NCBI GenBank assembly: GCA_018729555.1
Contig: JAHHQG010000025.1
Coordinates: 282,128 to 346,127 of the forward strand
Direction of reading: 5' to 3'
Source of the DNA: Clostridiales bacterium
GTDB lineage: Bacteria > Bacillota > Sulfobacillia > RBS10-35
DNA length: 64,000 bases
In this document: positions 26,296-36,919 of the stretch, in pieces
How the letters are laid out: each line of letters begins with the position of its first letter
Position numbering within the stretch: position 1 is the first letter of the stretch
Notes under the pieces: generated by a model
Database searches by the model: none
Seen by the model: the letters and a program-made list of their open reading frames with translations, nothing else
What the model was told of the DNA's origin: nothing
Position numbers and translations under genes: made by a program

Positions 26296-27804
26296 CTACT
26301 GCCCGAGGAGAAGGCGGGGAAAGCGAAGGGCGAGGATATCCCCCGCCAGGGCTTCCACCTCTGCCCCTAGGGAGCGATCCTCCTCCACGGGAGGGATCCG
26401 TTCCCTCAGCTCTTCCCGCACCGCCCTGGCAGCGGGGGACCAGAGCTCCGGGTCGTGGAACTCCAAGGCCTGCACCGCGGCCACCAGCTCCAAGGCGAGG
26501 ATGCGGGCCGTGTTTTCCACCACCTGGGCTCCCTTGAGGGCAGCCGTCATGCCCATGCTGACGTGATCTTCCTGGTTGGCCGACGAGGGGATGGAGTCGA
26601 CGCTGGCAGGGGTGCAGAGGACCTTATTTTCGGCCACCAGGGAGGCGGCCGTATACTGGAGGATCATGAGGCCCGAATGGAGGCCTTCTTCCCGGCGGGT
26701 CAAAAAGGGAGGAAGGCCCGAGAGCTGGGGGTCCAGGAGGCGAAAGAGGCGCCGCTCCGAGATGTTCCCCAGCTCCGCCACGGCCATGGCCAGGTAATCC
26801 AGGGCCAGGGCCAGGGGCTGACCGTGGAAGTTGCCGGCGGAGATGACCCTTCCCGTTTCGGGGAACACCAGGGGGTTGTCGGTGGCCGCTCGCATTTCGG
26901 CGGTGAGAATGGCTTCCACATGATGGAGGGCCTGGCGGGTCGCTCCGTGGACCAGCGCCCCGCACCGGAGGGAATAGGCGTCCTGGACGCGGCCGGCCCA
27001 CCCCAAAAGCCGGCTTCCCTCCAGGAAGGAGAGAACCTCCGCCGCGCTCTCCGCCTGGCCTCGATGCCCCCGGACCGCCTGCACTTCCGGGAGGAACGGC
27101 TCCCGGTTGCCGCCCAGGGCTTCCAGGTCGAGGGCGAGGAGAAGATCGGCCAGGCGGACCAGATGGCGGGCGCGGATGAGGCTCAGGACCCCCAGGGCCG
27201 TCATGGCCTGGGTGCCGTTGATGAGGGCAAGGCCTTCTTTGGGGCCCAGGTCCATGGGCGTCAGGCCCGCCTGGCGGAGGGCTTCCCCTCCCGGAAGGCG
27301 CTTTCCCCGCCATTCCGCTTCCCCCTCTCCCATGACCACCAGGGCCAGGTGGGCGAGGGGCGCCAGATCGCCGCTGGCCCCCAGGGAGCCCCGGGACGGG
27401 ACCACCGGATGGACGCCGGCGTTCAGCATGGCGAGGAGAAACTCGGCCAGCTCCGGGCGTACCCCTGAATAGCCTCGGGCAAGGGCCTGGGCCCTCAGGA
27501 GCAAAAGGGCCCGCACCTCTTCCCTGGAAAGGGGCTTTCCCACTCCTGCGGCGTGGCTGCGGATGAGGTTTTTCTGAAGTTCCTTTTCCTTTTTGGGCGG
27601 AATGATTTTCTGGGCGAGGGCCCCAAAGCCCGTGTTGACGCCGTAGATGGGCCGTCCTTCATCCATGAGCTGGTGCAAGAGGCGGTGGCTTCGCGCCATC
27701 CTTTCCCGTGCCTCCGGCGCCAGGGCCACCGACGCCCCTTCCACCGCCACCTTCCAGACATCCCGGGGCTCCAGGTGGAGCCCGTCCACATGGATCAAGG
27801 TCAT
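26296..27804 (-). CDS. hutH: Histidine ammonia-lyase
   Basis: Converts histidine to urocanate and ammonia. The 502-aa product has the Ala-Ser-Gly triad of the self-formed MIO cofactor in SLGASGDLAPLAHLAL, the Tyr loop IYGVNTGFGALA and the QEDHVSMGM segment. ATG 27804 overlaps the stop of the upstream M16 peptidase gene. No hutU, hutI or hutG is present in the window, so urocanate breakdown must be encoded elsewhere. A related aromatic amino acid lyase cannot be fully excluded, but the length and motifs fit HutH. Confidence 0.92.
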   Translation of the reverse strand: MTLIHVDGLHLEPRDVWKVAVEGASVALAPEARERMARSHRLLHQLMDEGRPIYGVNTGFGALAQKIIPPKKEKELQKNLIRSHAAGVGKPLSREEVRALLLLRAQALARGYSGVRPELAEFLLAMLNAGVHPVVPSRGSLGASGDLAPLAHLALVVMGEGEAEWRGKRLPGGEALRQAGLTPMDLGPKEGLALINGTQAMTALGVLSLIRARHLVRLADLLLALDLEALGGNREPFLPEVQAVRGHRGQAESAAEVLSFLEGSRLLGWAGRVQDAYSLRCGALVHGATRQALHHVEAILTAEMRAATDNPLVFPETGRVISAGNFHGQPLALALDYLAMAVAELGNISERRLFRLLDPQLSGLPPFLTRREEGLHSGLMILQYTAASLVAENKVLCTPASVDSIPSSANQEDHVSMGMTAALKGAQVVENTARILALELVAAVQALEFHDPELWSPAARAVREELRERIPPVEEDRSLGAEVEALAGDILALRFPRLLLGQ

Positions 27805-29063
27805 GACGCCGCCACCCCTTCCCTGGGCCGGAGGATCACCTGGACCCGAGGCCCTTCCATGGCCTTCCGCCACGAAGCCTCCACGGCCTCCGCCGTCGCC
27901 CGGGAGAGGCCATCCCAGACGATACCGGGAGGATAGCCATAAAAGAGGAGATCCGTCAGAAGATCGGCCGCTTCCCCAGGGTGGTCCAGCGAGCGGAGGA
28001 AGCGGCCCCTGAGGCGCTTCAGGGTCCGGTGCACCTCGTCTTTCTGAAGGGGGTGCCTCAGCCCTTCCTGAACCGCCGCCAGCCATCCCTCGGGATCTTC
28101 CGTCTCGCCTTCCACCACCAGGTAGGGGGCTTTTCGCCCTCCCCGCCACCCGTAGGCGAGAGTATCGTCCACCTGCCCTTGGGCTTCTGCCCACTCTCGC
28201 CAGGGGCTGCTGCGGCCGAGGAGAGTCTGTAGGGCCGCCAGGGTTAAAAGCTCGCCTTCGGGGTCCACCTGCGAGACCTTCCACGCCAAAGCCGCCCAGG
28301 GATAGGCGGCGGGGATGACCCCTTCCAGCACCTCTTTGGCCGCTCCCTCCGGTTCGGGGTCGAGGACGGCTTCCCCGTCCTGGGGATGCCATGAAAAGGC
28401 GCGCGAGAGATGGTCTACCGTTTCGGCCACCTCCTCCGGCTCCAGTGGGCCTGCCGCCACCAAAAGGCCCCGGGACGGGTGGTAAAAGGTCCGGTGGAGG
28501 AAGCGAAGGAACTGGCTATCGATCTTCTTCAAGGATTCGGGAGACCCCAGGAGATCCTCCTTTCGGGATGGAGTGTAAAAGAGGGCTTCCCGCAAGGAAC
28601 GCTCCCGCCAGTAGCCGGGATCATCCCGGCTGAGGGCCAGCTCCCGCTGGATGATGAGCCGCTCCCGCTCCACATCTTCTTCCGTGAAGATGGCCTCGTG
28701 GACCAGGGCGAGGAGGAGGGGAAGGACGTCCCTGGGGGAAGCGGACCCAGCCGCCACATAAGTGGTGTAATCCTCCGTGGTGTAGGCATTGGCTTCCAGG
28801 CCCAAAAGGGCAAACTCCACGCTGATGTCCCCTTCGTCCTTTTCGAAGAGGAGATGCTCCAGGAGATGAGGAGCTCCCGGCGGGACCGGGATGAGGGACG
28901 ACCCCGCCTTCACCCCGTCCAGGCGCCCGGGGAGGGGCACCGTCCACTGCCAGACCGTTTCGGACCTTTCCACGCGGGGAAGGATGGCCAGGCGAGGACC
29001 GCCGGGAAGGCGGGCCAGCCACAGCCGGTCGCCCCAAGGAAGGGATACCCAGGATCCCGTCAT
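27801..29063 (-). CDS. M16 family zinc metallopeptidase (YmfH-like, catalytic)
   Basis: A 420-aa M16 peptidase with the inverted zinc motif HLLEH (in APHLLEHLLFEK) and the distal Glu in ERERLIIQREL, so it should be active. It pairs with the adjacent M16 homologue that lacks the motif, as in the YmfF/YmfH pairs of Bacillota. The stop overlaps hutH and the ATG overlaps the stop of the second M16 gene. Confidence 0.88.
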   Translation of the reverse strand: MTGSWVSLPWGDRLWLARLPGGPRLAILPRVERSETVWQWTVPLPGRLDGVKAGSSLIPVPPGAPHLLEHLLFEKDEGDISVEFALLGLEANAYTTEDYTTYVAAGSASPRDVLPLLLALVHEAIFTEEDVERERLIIQRELALSRDDPGYWRERSLREALFYTPSRKEDLLGSPESLKKIDSQFLRFLHRTFYHPSRGLLVAAGPLEPEEVAETVDHLSRAFSWHPQDGEAVLDPEPEGAAKEVLEGVIPAAYPWAALAWKVSQVDPEGELLTLAALQTLLGRSSPWREWAEAQGQVDDTLAYGWRGGRKAPYLVVEGETEDPEGWLAAVQEGLRHPLQKDEVHRTLKRLRGRFLRSLDHPGEAADLLTDLLFYGYPPGIVWDGLSRATAEAVEASWRKAMEGPRVQVILRPREGVAAS

Positions 29064-30259
29064 GGGGAGGCACCTCCGGGATGAAGGCGGTAGAGGGTAT
29101 CCAGGCGCAGGCGGGCAGCGACCCCTGAAAGCTCCGACAGCTCCAGGGTGTTGAGGACCTCCTCTTCCTCCTCCCAGCGGTAGGTACGCCCGTGGAGGAA
29201 CGCCTCCAGGGATTCGTCCAGGAGAAACGACGGTTCTTCCCGCTCATAACGGAGCTCTTCCCGCCGCAGGCGGAGGGCCGATGTCAGGGCCTTCCCATCG
29301 ATGGCCCCCTCCTGGAGGGCCGCCACTTCGTCGGCCATGGCTGTCTGGGCATGGGCCAGGGTTTCCTCGTCCACTGCCGCCTCCAGGACCAGGAGGCTGA
29401 GGGCCCGGTCCAGGTGGGAGCCCACGTCGTAGGACCAGGCCTTTTCCTCCCGGACCACCTGGAAGAGGCGGGAAGCGGGGGAAGACCCCAGGAGGTGGTG
29501 GATCACCCGCAGGACGTAGCCTTCCCGGCTGCCCCAGGGAACACCTGCCCGGTAGGCCATGAGGAGCCGGGCTTCTTCCCCTCCCAGGGCTTCATCCACT
29601 TCCTGAGGGTCTACGGTTGGGGGAAGGGGACGAAGAGGCGGCCAGGGATCGCCGCTTCCCGGCGGAAGGATCTCTTGCAGGGACGAAAGGAAGGCTTCCG
29701 CACCTTCTCCCGCCACCCCCACGAAGAGGCGGCCGTCCTGGAGAAGCCGCCGGTGAAAGGTGAAAAGGTCCTCGGGCGTGCAGCGGGAAGCTTCCTCGGC
29801 CATGGCCTCAAGGGAGAGACCCCAGATTTCGCCCCGGGCCACCCGCTCCCTGAGCCGGTACCAGAGGTAGGCTTCCTTGTCGTCCCGGAGGCCCTTGATG
29901 TCCCGCAAGACCCGCTTTTTCTCTACGTCCAGGAAGGCCTCGGGGAAGAGGGGTTCCTCCAGAAGGCCTTTCAGGAGGTGGAGCAGTTGGGAACCGGCAG
30001 CGGAGGGGAGGAGCTCCCCCTCCAGACCCACCACCGCCAGCTGGCCTTTGAGCCCGGCCGAGGGCCAGAGGGATGCGCCCTCCAGATCATCCAGGGTGCG
30101 CTCCACGTGAAGGCGGGACGGAAAGGAAGGTGAGCCCCGCAGGATCATGCGGGGCCAGAGGAAAAGGCCGCGGGGCACACGGCCCTCCAGGGGGAGGACG
30201 TAGTGGACGGCGAAGCGCAGCACCTTTCGCCCCGGAAGGGGAAAGGCGGCTCCCTTCAA
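29060..30259 (-). CDS. M16 family peptidase homologue lacking the zinc motif (YmfF-like)
   Basis: A 399-aa M16-fold protein. The HxxEH motif is absent where it should occur in the first 80 residues, so it is presumably the non-catalytic partner of the downstream M16 peptidase. The C-terminal [20 protein letters not shown] matches the conserved R/Y region of M16 proteins, which positions substrate. The start is TTG overlapping the ftsH stop (TTGA). Confidence 0.85.
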   Translation of the reverse strand: MKGAAFPLPGRKVLRFAVHYVLPLEGRVPRGLFLWPRMILRGSPSFPSRLHVERTLDDLEGASLWPSAGLKGQLAVVGLEGELLPSAAGSQLLHLLKGLLEEPLFPEAFLDVEKKRVLRDIKGLRDDKEAYLWYRLRERVARGEIWGLSLEAMAEEASRCTPEDLFTFHRRLLQDGRLFVGVAGEGAEAFLSSLQEILPPGSGDPWPPLRPLPPTVDPQEVDEALGGEEARLLMAYRAGVPWGSREGYVLRVIHHLLGSSPASRLFQVVREEKAWSYDVGSHLDRALSLLVLEAAVDEETLAHAQTAMADEVAALQEGAIDGKALTSALRLRREELRYEREEPSFLLDESLEAFLHGRTYRWEEEEEVLNTLELSELSGVAARLRLDTLYRLHPGGASP

Positions 30260-32076
30260 CTGGCTTCCACCTTCTCCTGGAGGATTTCGTCCAGCTCGGG
30301 GCCTTCCACCGTCTCTTTCTCCAGGAGCCGTTTGGCCAGCTCATCCAGCTGCCTGCGGTGCTCCTGCAAGAGCTGCTTCGCCCGATCGTAGCACTTGCGG
30401 ATGGTATCGGCGATCTCCTCGTCGATGACGGCGGCCACCTCTTCGGAATAGCTGCGGTCCCGGACAATATCCCGGCCGAGGAAAGGCGTATCCAGGCGGT
30501 TGCCGTAGGTGATGGGTCCCAACCGCTCGCTCATCCCCCACTCGGTGATCATCCGCCGCACCAACTGGGTGGCCCGCTCCATGTCGTTGCTGGCCCCGCT
30601 GGTAACTTCTCCGAAGACCAGCTCCTCTGCCGCCCGACCTCCCAGGGCATAGGTCACCTGGTTGAGGACCTCCTGGCGGGTGATGAGGTACCGGTCCTCG
30701 ATAGGGAGCTGCATGGTCACCCCTAGGGCGGGACCGCGGGGGATGATGGTGACCTTGTGGATGGGGTCCATATCGGGGAGGAGCTTTCCCACCAGGGCAT
30801 GGCCCGCCTCGTGGTAGGCGACGATCTCTTTCTCCTTCTCCGAGATCACCCGGCTCTTGCGGGCGGGACCTCCCGCCACGATGCGGTCGATGGCCTCCTC
30901 CAGCACTTCCATGGTGATGGCCTTCTGCTGGCGGCGGGCCGCCAGGAGGGCCGCCTCGTTCACCATGTTCTCCAGGTCAGCCCCGGTGAAACCCGGGGTC
31001 CGGCGGGCCAGGACCACGGGGTCCACGTCGGGGGCGATGGGCTTGTTGCGCATGTGGACCTTCAGGATGGCTTCCCTGCCCTTGACGTCGGGCCGGTCCA
31101 CCACGATCTGCCGGTCGAAGCGGCCGGGGCGCAAGAGGGCCGGGTCCAGCACATCAGGCCGGTTGGTGGCGGCCATGACGATGATCCCCTCGTTGGGCGC
31201 AAAGCCGTCCATCTCCACCAGGAGCTGGTTGAGGGTCTGTTCCCTTTCGTCGTGGCCGCCGCCGTAGCCGGCCCCCCGCTGGCGGCCCACGGCGTCGATC
31301 TCATCGATGAAGACGATGCACGGCGCATTCTTCTTGGCGGTCTCAAAGAGATCCCTTACCCGGGAAGCCCCGACCCCCACGAACATCTCCACGAAATCGG
31401 AACCGCTGATGGAGAAGAAGGGCACCCCGGCTTCCCCCGCCACCGCCCGGGCAAGGAGGGTCTTCCCCGTGCCGGGAGGCCCGTAGAGGAGGACCCCTTT
31501 GGGAATCCGGGCCCCCAGCTGGCTGTACTTCTTGGGATGCTTCAGGTAATCGACGATCTCCGCCAGCTCTTCCTTGGCCTCATCCAGGCCGGCCACATCA
31601 TCGAAGGTGACCCGCCCTTTTTCCGAGGGCTCGTGGAGGCGCGCCCGGGAACGGCCGAACTGCATGACCCGCCCACCTCCCGCCTGATTCTGCTGCATGA
31701 TGTAGACAAAGGCCCCTACCACCAGAAGGGCGGGCAAAAGGGTTCCCAAAAGGGTTATGTACCAGGGGGTCTCGGTGGGCTTTTCCGCCACGATGGTGAC
31801 GTTTTTGGCCAAAAGAGCCTCCACCGTGCTGCTCTGGGCCCCGCTGGGAACGGTGGTCTGAAAGAGGACGCCGTCCTTCAGCTTGCCGGTGATCTCAAGA
31901 CCGTTGGGACCCACGTGGACCGAGTCCACCTGGCCCTGCTCCACTTTCTGCATGAAGATGTTGTAGGGGTAGGTCTCCACTTTGACCGGATGATTTCCCA
32001 AGAGCGTCCCGAGGAAAATCACCAGGCCGATGAGGATCATGTACACAAGCGCCGTGCGAAGGCGCGCACGGTTCAA
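30256..32076 (-). CDS. ftsH: ATP-dependent membrane zinc protease FtsH
   Basis: Membrane-anchored AAA protease of 606 aa. Two membrane segments bracket a small external domain ([14 protein letters not shown] and [19 protein letters not shown]). The AAA module has Walker A GPPGTGKT, Walker [13 protein letters not shown] and the second region of homology [19 protein letters not shown]. The zinc site is HEAGH with a distal acidic ligand. TTG 32076 has GGAGGAAACC upstream and overlaps the tilS stop. The hpt gene that usually lies between tilS and ftsH is missing. Confidence 0.97.
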   Translation of the reverse strand: MNRARLRTALVYMILIGLVIFLGTLLGNHPVKVETYPYNIFMQKVEQGQVDSVHVGPNGLEITGKLKDGVLFQTTVPSGAQSSTVEALLAKNVTIVAEKPTETPWYITLLGTLLPALLVVGAFVYIMQQNQAGGGRVMQFGRSRARLHEPSEKGRVTFDDVAGLDEAKEELAEIVDYLKHPKKYSQLGARIPKGVLLYGPPGTGKTLLARAVAGEAGVPFFSISGSDFVEMFVGVGASRVRDLFETAKKNAPCIVFIDEIDAVGRQRGAGYGGGHDEREQTLNQLLVEMDGFAPNEGIIVMAATNRPDVLDPALLRPGRFDRQIVVDRPDVKGREAILKVHMRNKPIAPDVDPVVLARRTPGFTGADLENMVNEAALLAARRQQKAITMEVLEEAIDRIVAGGPARKSRVISEKEKEIVAYHEAGHALVGKLLPDMDPIHKVTIIPRGPALGVTMQLPIEDRYLITRQEVLNQVTYALGGRAAEELVFGEVTSGASNDMERATQLVRRMITEWGMSERLGPITYGNRLDTPFLGRDIVRDRSYSEEVAAVIDEEIADTIRKCYDRAKQLLQEHRRQLDELAKRLLEKETVEGPELDEILQEKVEAS

Positions 32077-33557
32077 ACGGTTTCCTCCTTTGGCGCCTCG
32101 GGGGCGCGTTGCTTTCTTGTCTCAGACCAGTGTACCATACCTGGGACATACGCCTTTTCCAGGGTCAACCAGCGAAATTCCAGGGCTTCTTCCGTCCCTT
32201 CACCCAGCCGGGCCATCTCCGCTGGCCGTATCCCCACCACCCAGAGAATCTCCCCGTCCACCTCCAAAAGGGGCCACTGGCGCCGTTCCTCCGGGGGGAT
32301 ACCCTCCCGCTGGAGGAGCTGGTTGACGCGCCGCGGACGAACCTCCCCAAAGGGTGTGAAGCGATCCCCCGGCCGTGGGGCCCGCAGGAGAACGGTGCTT
32401 TCCCCCTTCACTTTACGAAGGTCCAGCCACACGCGGTACCGGTCCGCCAGGAGGGAGGGATCCTTCCCGAGGGCCTCCAGTTCCTCCTTCCCTACACGGC
32501 GAACCTGGAGGACGCCCCCGGGCCAGGAGGTTTTTCCCGGGATGGCCACGGGCCGGGGAGGCGGGATGGGGAGGCCCCTTGGAGGAAGGGGCCGGAAGAT
32601 ACCGCGGGTGACCGCTACCCGCACGCCTCGGGGTCCCTCCCATGCCCGAGGCTTTCCCAGGGTTACCATCCGGCGCCAGGTGCGAAGGTGCCTTTCGGGG
32701 AGGCGGGGTCGCAACAAGAGGAGCCTTCTCCGGGAAAGGGCTTCCTCCTTCCGCAGGCGTTCGTAGATCATCTGGCTGGCCCGCACGAAAAGGGGCCAGG
32801 GCCAGGCGGCCATGGCCTTGGTCCGCCAGCCCCCCTCGGCCGCCTGGTCCCATAGCGCCCTTCGGGCTTCCCGCTGCCAGTAGACCCGCTCCTCCCGGAG
32901 GCGCCTCGCCGTCTGGAGGGCGCTCTTCCACGCCGCCGGGTGGATGGCCGAAAGGTGGGGGAGGATCTTCTGCCGGATGACGTTTCGTACGTAGCGCACG
33001 TCGCGGTTGCTGGCATCCTCCCGGTAGGGTAGCTGGTGGAGGCGAACATAGGCCTCCAGCTCCTCCGGCAAGAGGGAAAGCCACGGCCGGATCCAGCGGC
33101 CCCGTTTGGGGGCCATGGCCGCCAGGCCGTCGGGGCCGCTGCCGCGAAACAGCCGAAGGAGAAGGGTCTCCAGCTGGTCACCGCCGTGGTGGGCCAGGAG
33201 GACCGCCTCCACGCCGTGGCGGCGGGCCTGGCGCCGGAGGAAGAAATAGCGGCGGGAGCGGGCCCGGGCTTCGCTCCAGCTCTTCTTTTGGCGGGGAGCC
33301 CGGCCCACCACCAGGGGAAGGCGCCACCGGCGGGCCAGTTCCCGGACGAATTGGGCGTCTTGGCCGCTCTCGGGACGCAACCGGTGGTCGTAATGGAAGA
33401 GGATGAGGGACCAACGCCACCGGGGCGCCAGGGAGCGGGCGGCAAAGGCCAGGGCGACGGAGTCCCGGCCTCCCGAGATGGCTACCCCTAACCGGGCACC
33501 GCGGGGAAGAAAGCCGCGCCGCGCCGCCTCTTCCAAAAGGGCTTCGGGCTTTTCCAT
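32073..33557 (-). CDS. tilS: tRNA(Ile)-lysidine synthetase TilS
   Basis: Converts C34 of the AUA-reading tRNA-Ile to lysidine. The 494-aa product has the PP-loop SGGRDS (in [16 protein letters not shown]), the [21 protein letters not shown] segment and a C-terminal TilS domain with [14 protein letters not shown] 33557 was preferred to an upstream in-frame ATG (33605), which would overlap spoIIE; AGGGGGA precedes it. The spoIIE-tilS-ftsH order is typical of spore formers. Confidence 0.95.
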   Translation of the reverse strand: MEKPEALLEEAARRGFLPRGARLGVAISGGRDSVALAFAARSLAPRWRWSLILFHYDHRLRPESGQDAQFVRELARRWRLPLVVGRAPRQKKSWSEARARSRRYFFLRRQARRHGVEAVLLAHHGGDQLETLLLRLFRGSGPDGLAAMAPKRGRWIRPWLSLLPEELEAYVRLHQLPYREDASNRDVRYVRNVIRQKILPHLSAIHPAAWKSALQTARRLREERVYWQREARRALWDQAAEGGWRTKAMAAWPWPLFVRASQMIYERLRKEEALSRRRLLLLRPRLPERHLRTWRRMVTLGKPRAWEGPRGVRVAVTRGIFRPLPPRGLPIPPPRPVAIPGKTSWPGGVLQVRRVGKEELEALGKDPSLLADRYRVWLDLRKVKGESTVLLRAPRPGDRFTPFGEVRPRRVNQLLQREGIPPEERRQWPLLEVDGEILWVVGIRPAEMARLGEGTEEALEFRWLTLEKAYVPGMVHWSETRKQRAPEAPKEETV

Positions 33558-33601
33558 CCCGGTCCCCCTTGCCCCCAGTCTCCCTAAGGGAGAGGACCGG
33601 A

Positions 33602-35713
33602 TCAAGCTTGGGCCCAGAGGCGCCGGGGCATGAGGCGGACGACGAGAGCCGTCAGATCATCATCGCTTCCCTGGGGACGCCGGCGGGCCGCCGCCTCCAC
33701 CAGCCCTTCCGCCAGGTAGGCCGGGGGCCGGCCGTGCCCTGTGGCGAGAAAGCCCGCCACCCAGTCTTCCGCCCCATCGTCTCCCTCCCGCTCCCAGACG
33801 CCGTCGCTCACCAGGACCACCCAGTCGCCGGGGTGCAGCTGCAGCTCCCGCACCTCCACGGGGATCTCCTCCAGGATGCCCAGGGGCGGCGCCGGAGGTC
33901 CGAAGACGGCCACAGGCTGCCCTCGGCGGACCCAGTAGCCGGGGGCCGCCCCCACCTTCATCCAGCGAGCTCGGCCCTGCCGGCGGTCCACCAGGAGGAG
34001 GTCCAGGGTGGCGAAGGATTCGTCAGGGCTGGAGAGGAGGAGGAAGGTGTTCAAGAACTGGACGGCCGTTTCGCACTCCACACCCGCATCCAGGAGTTTT
34101 TCCAGGAGCCTCACGGCCTTTTGCGACTGGCGGGAGGCCCCTTCCCCCACCCCCATGCCGTCGCTAAGGGCCACCAGAAGGTGGGGCCCCATCTCCTTCA
34201 CCAGGTATGAATCCCCTGAGACCCACCGGCCCGGCTTGGCCCGCCGGGCCACCCCCACCTGGTAGTGGAGGAGGTGCTCCGCCGCCACCGGAGGCCGGGG
34301 TTTTTCCATCTCGGCGAGGGCTCGTGCCAGGCTTTGCCAGTGACTGGCCACCAGGGACCGGACGAAGGCCAGTTCCCCCTGGAGCTTTCGCCGCATCTTC
34401 TGGAGCTCCACCGCCATGTTGACGGCCACCACCATCTCGCCGGGCCGGAGGCACCCCGTGACCCAGAAGCCCTTTAGATGGCTGCGGCTCAGGCGACCCT
34501 GGCGGCGGGCCTGGAGGATGAGCTCCTGGAGGAGGTGGGCCGTCTGGGCTCCCTGGGAGCGCCAGCAGGCGCCGTGGCTGGGGCAGTGGCGGCAGACTTC
34601 CCCGCGGATGTGGTTCACCATGCCCCCCAACACGGGGGGCGACAGCTCCTCGCCTCCATCGGAGCTCGAAAGGGGAGGGGAAAAGGCGGCGGCCATCTCC
34701 CTAAAGAAAGCCGGGTAATCCAGGGAGGGTTTGTCGGAAGGGGAGCCGGGTGCCTCCTTGCGGCCGCCGGGAAGGACCCGCAAGGCGACGGCCCTCCCCT
34801 GGGGCTGCGGCCACGGCCGCCTCTTCCACCAGCCCACCGCCAGGAGGCCGGGAGGGAGGACCAAAAAGAGGCCGGTTCCCGCCCAAAGGGAGAGGACGAT
34901 GCCTCCCCCCGGAACCCAGAAGGCCGGGGCTGCCAGGAGGGGCAAAAGGGCCCCGAGGAAAAAGGCCAGGGCGGCGGGAAACCTCCCCCACCCCACGAAA
35001 AGGCCAGCCAGGAGGCCGCCAAGGGCCCAGGCGGTGCCCAGAAGGCCGCTCCCTTGTCCGAAGAGGTAGCTTCCCACCCCTAAAAGAAGGCCGGTGCTGG
35101 CTCCCCACAGGGGACCGCCCAGGGTCGCCGCCAGAAGGGTGAGGGTGACGGCGGCTCCCTCCGCCGGCTGAAAGCCGGCGGCATCGGCCCGGCCCAGGCC
35201 TCCCACCAGGACCATGGCCCCCACCACCAGGGCCACCATGACCGGCAGCCGGTCCTCGCCGGAGGGCTTGTCCCCGTAAAAGGCCAGGGCCGGGTACCAG
35301 AGAAAGGCTAAGAGGGGGATCAAAAGGGCCTGGACGGCCGCCTGCATCCAGGGTCCGGGCACATCGCCCCAGAAGGCGAAGGGAAGGCCCACCAAGGTGC
35401 CCGTCACCAGGAGGGCCAGAAACCAGGGAGCCCCCTGCCAGGAAGGCTTTCCCCGGGCTTCCCCGTAAAGGACGGCCGCCAGGGCGAGGAGGGCCGTTTC
35501 CAGACCGCCCGCCCATCCCCCGCGGCTGAAGGCCCCAAGGGTTGCGCCGCCCAGGGACCAGAGGGCGAAGGGCCAGCCTCCCTTCCAGAAGCTCGCCAGG
35601 GTCCAGGCGGCTCCGAAGGGGTGGAGGGTGCCGAAGAGGGAGGCCCGGGCCAGGACGGCTCCGAGGAGAAAGAGGATGCCGGGAACCTTGGCCCTTTCGT
35701 AGAAGGCTTCCAT
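33602..35713 (-). CDS. spoIIE: Stage II sporulation protein E (SpoIIE)
   Basis: Membrane PP2C phosphatase that dephosphorylates SpoIIAA and so activates sigma-F in the forespore. The 703-aa product has about ten hydrophobic segments in residues 10-310, a central regulatory region, and a C-terminal PP2C domain with VALSDGMGVGEGASRQS and the metal-site GDWVVLVSDGVWE. It is shorter than the roughly 820 residues of the Bacillus protein, mainly in the central part. Its presence indicates an endospore former. Confidence 0.93.
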   Translation of the reverse strand: MEAFYERAKVPGILFLLGAVLARASLFGTLHPFGAAWTLASFWKGGWPFALWSLGGATLGAFSRGGWAGGLETALLALAAVLYGEARGKPSWQGAPWFLALLVTGTLVGLPFAFWGDVPGPWMQAAVQALLIPLLAFLWYPALAFYGDKPSGEDRLPVMVALVVGAMVLVGGLGRADAAGFQPAEGAAVTLTLLAATLGGPLWGASTGLLLGVGSYLFGQGSGLLGTAWALGGLLAGLFVGWGRFPAALAFFLGALLPLLAAPAFWVPGGGIVLSLWAGTGLFLVLPPGLLAVGWWKRRPWPQPQGRAVALRVLPGGRKEAPGSPSDKPSLDYPAFFREMAAAFSPPLSSSDGGEELSPPVLGGMVNHIRGEVCRHCPSHGACWRSQGAQTAHLLQELILQARRQGRLSRSHLKGFWVTGCLRPGEMVVAVNMAVELQKMRRKLQGELAFVRSLVASHWQSLARALAEMEKPRPPVAAEHLLHYQVGVARRAKPGRWVSGDSYLVKEMGPHLLVALSDGMGVGEGASRQSQKAVRLLEKLLDAGVECETAVQFLNTFLLLSSPDESFATLDLLLVDRRQGRARWMKVGAAPGYWVRRGQPVAVFGPPAPPLGILEEIPVEVRELQLHPGDWVVLVSDGVWEREGDDGAEDWVAGFLATGHGRPPAYLAEGLVEAAARRRPQGSDDDLTALVVRLMPRRLWAQA

Positions 35714-35810
35714 GCCATCGCCCCTTTCCCGACGGTGTGGGGGTATGGTGCCCTAGGGAAAGAGGCGATGGGTGTCGTCTTCTTAGAAGGCCCAAGCGCA
35801 ACTTTCGACG

Positions 35811-36872
35811 TCAGGGAAAGGCGGGGAAGGGACTGCCGTGGCAGAGCCAGGTGGACCCGTCCCGGCGGACGGCCGCCAAGGCTTCCCCGGCCGTGGAGAA
35901 ATGGGAAAGCTTTCGCAGGACCGCCCGGGTGGGAAGGAGGAGCTCCTTTTCATGGGCCGCCAAGTAATCCCGCGGCGAAACCCAGATGAGTTCCTGGAAT
36001 TCCGCAGCGTTGGGCGAAGGAGAAGCCCCTTGGGGAAGGGGCGCCATGTAGAAGCGGGTTAGGAAGCGAGGAGCCAAATGGGCAGGCGCCAGGAGTTCCC
36101 CCATGGGGTAGATCTCGTCGGCAAGGAGAATCCCCGTTTCTTCCCAGCATTCCCGGATGGCGGCCCGGCGGAAAGCGTCTTCGTCGTCCCGGGCCCCCTC
36201 CCGGTCGGAAGGGTCCACCACTCCTCCGGGGAAGATGGCAAAGCCCATCATGGAGCCCCGCACCGCCCGAATCCCCATGAGGACCTCCAGACCCCGGGGG
36301 CCATCCCGGACGACGGCTACGCTGGCGGCGGGGCGGGGCGGCTGCACCCCATGGCGGGTCGGGGCCTGGCCGGGAGGGATCCACTGGTGGGCCCTTTCCA
36401 GAGCCAAAAGGATTCCCTCCAAGCTGCGAGCCCGTGGCGCCGGGTAACGGCAGGGGTCGATCTTTCCCTCGCGGTCCAGGAGGATGCCGATGATCCCCAC
36501 CTCCGCCGCCCCGTAGATGTCGTTGTCGTAGCTGTCGCCCACCATGACGGTTTCCTCCGGAAACACCCCCAGCTCTTCCAGGGCCAAGGCGAAGATGGCG
36601 GGGTCGGGCTTTTGCACCCCCACCTCCCCCGAAAGGATGGCCGCATCCAGGAGGGGAAGGATCCCCAGGCGCTCCAGCTCCTGGCGGCCGCTCCGCCCCC
36701 AGTTGGAGACGACTCCTAGAAGATAACCCTGTTTCTTCAAACGCTTCAGGACGGAGAGGGTATCGGGGTAGGGTTCCCACCGCTGCCGCGGCCATCCGGG
36801 CCGGGCCATGAGGAGGGTGTAGCTCAGGTCGAAGAGGACGGCGCGAAAAAGGGAACGCCCTTTCCCTTTCAT
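35811..36872 (-). CDS. HAD-like hydrolase fused to a Nudix hydrolase domain
   Basis: A 353-aa two-domain protein. Residues 1-190 form a HAD domain: motif I FDLSYTLL, motif II VVSNWG, motif III Lys in VQKPDPAIF and motif IV VMVGDSYDNDI. Residues about 200-350 form a Nudix domain with FPGGVVDP ... AAIRECWEETGILL (the REUxEExGU core). In motif I the second Asp is Ser, so the general acid of HAD phosphatases is missing. ATG 36872 (GGGGTGGAG upstream) starts the HAD domain directly. A joint role in cleaning or recycling nucleotides or cofactors is an inference. Confidence 0.85.
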   Translation of the reverse strand: MKGKGRSLFRAVLFDLSYTLLMARPGWPRQRWEPYPDTLSVLKRLKKQGYLLGVVSNWGRSGRQELERLGILPLLDAAILSGEVGVQKPDPAIFALALEELGVFPEETVMVGDSYDNDIYGAAEVGIIGILLDREGKIDPCRYPAPRARSLEGILLALERAHQWIPPGQAPTRHGVQPPRPAASVAVVRDGPRGLEVLMGIRAVRGSMMGFAIFPGGVVDPSDREGARDDEDAFRRAAIRECWEETGILLADEIYPMGELLAPAHLAPRFLTRFYMAPLPQGASPSPNAAEFQELIWVSPRDYLAAHEKELLLPTRAVLRKLSHFSTAGEALAAVRRDGSTWLCHGSPFPAFP

Positions 36873-36919
36873 GGCTCCACCCCTTGGCCCAAAATGGAAA
36901 GCACGAGGGAGGGATTGCG

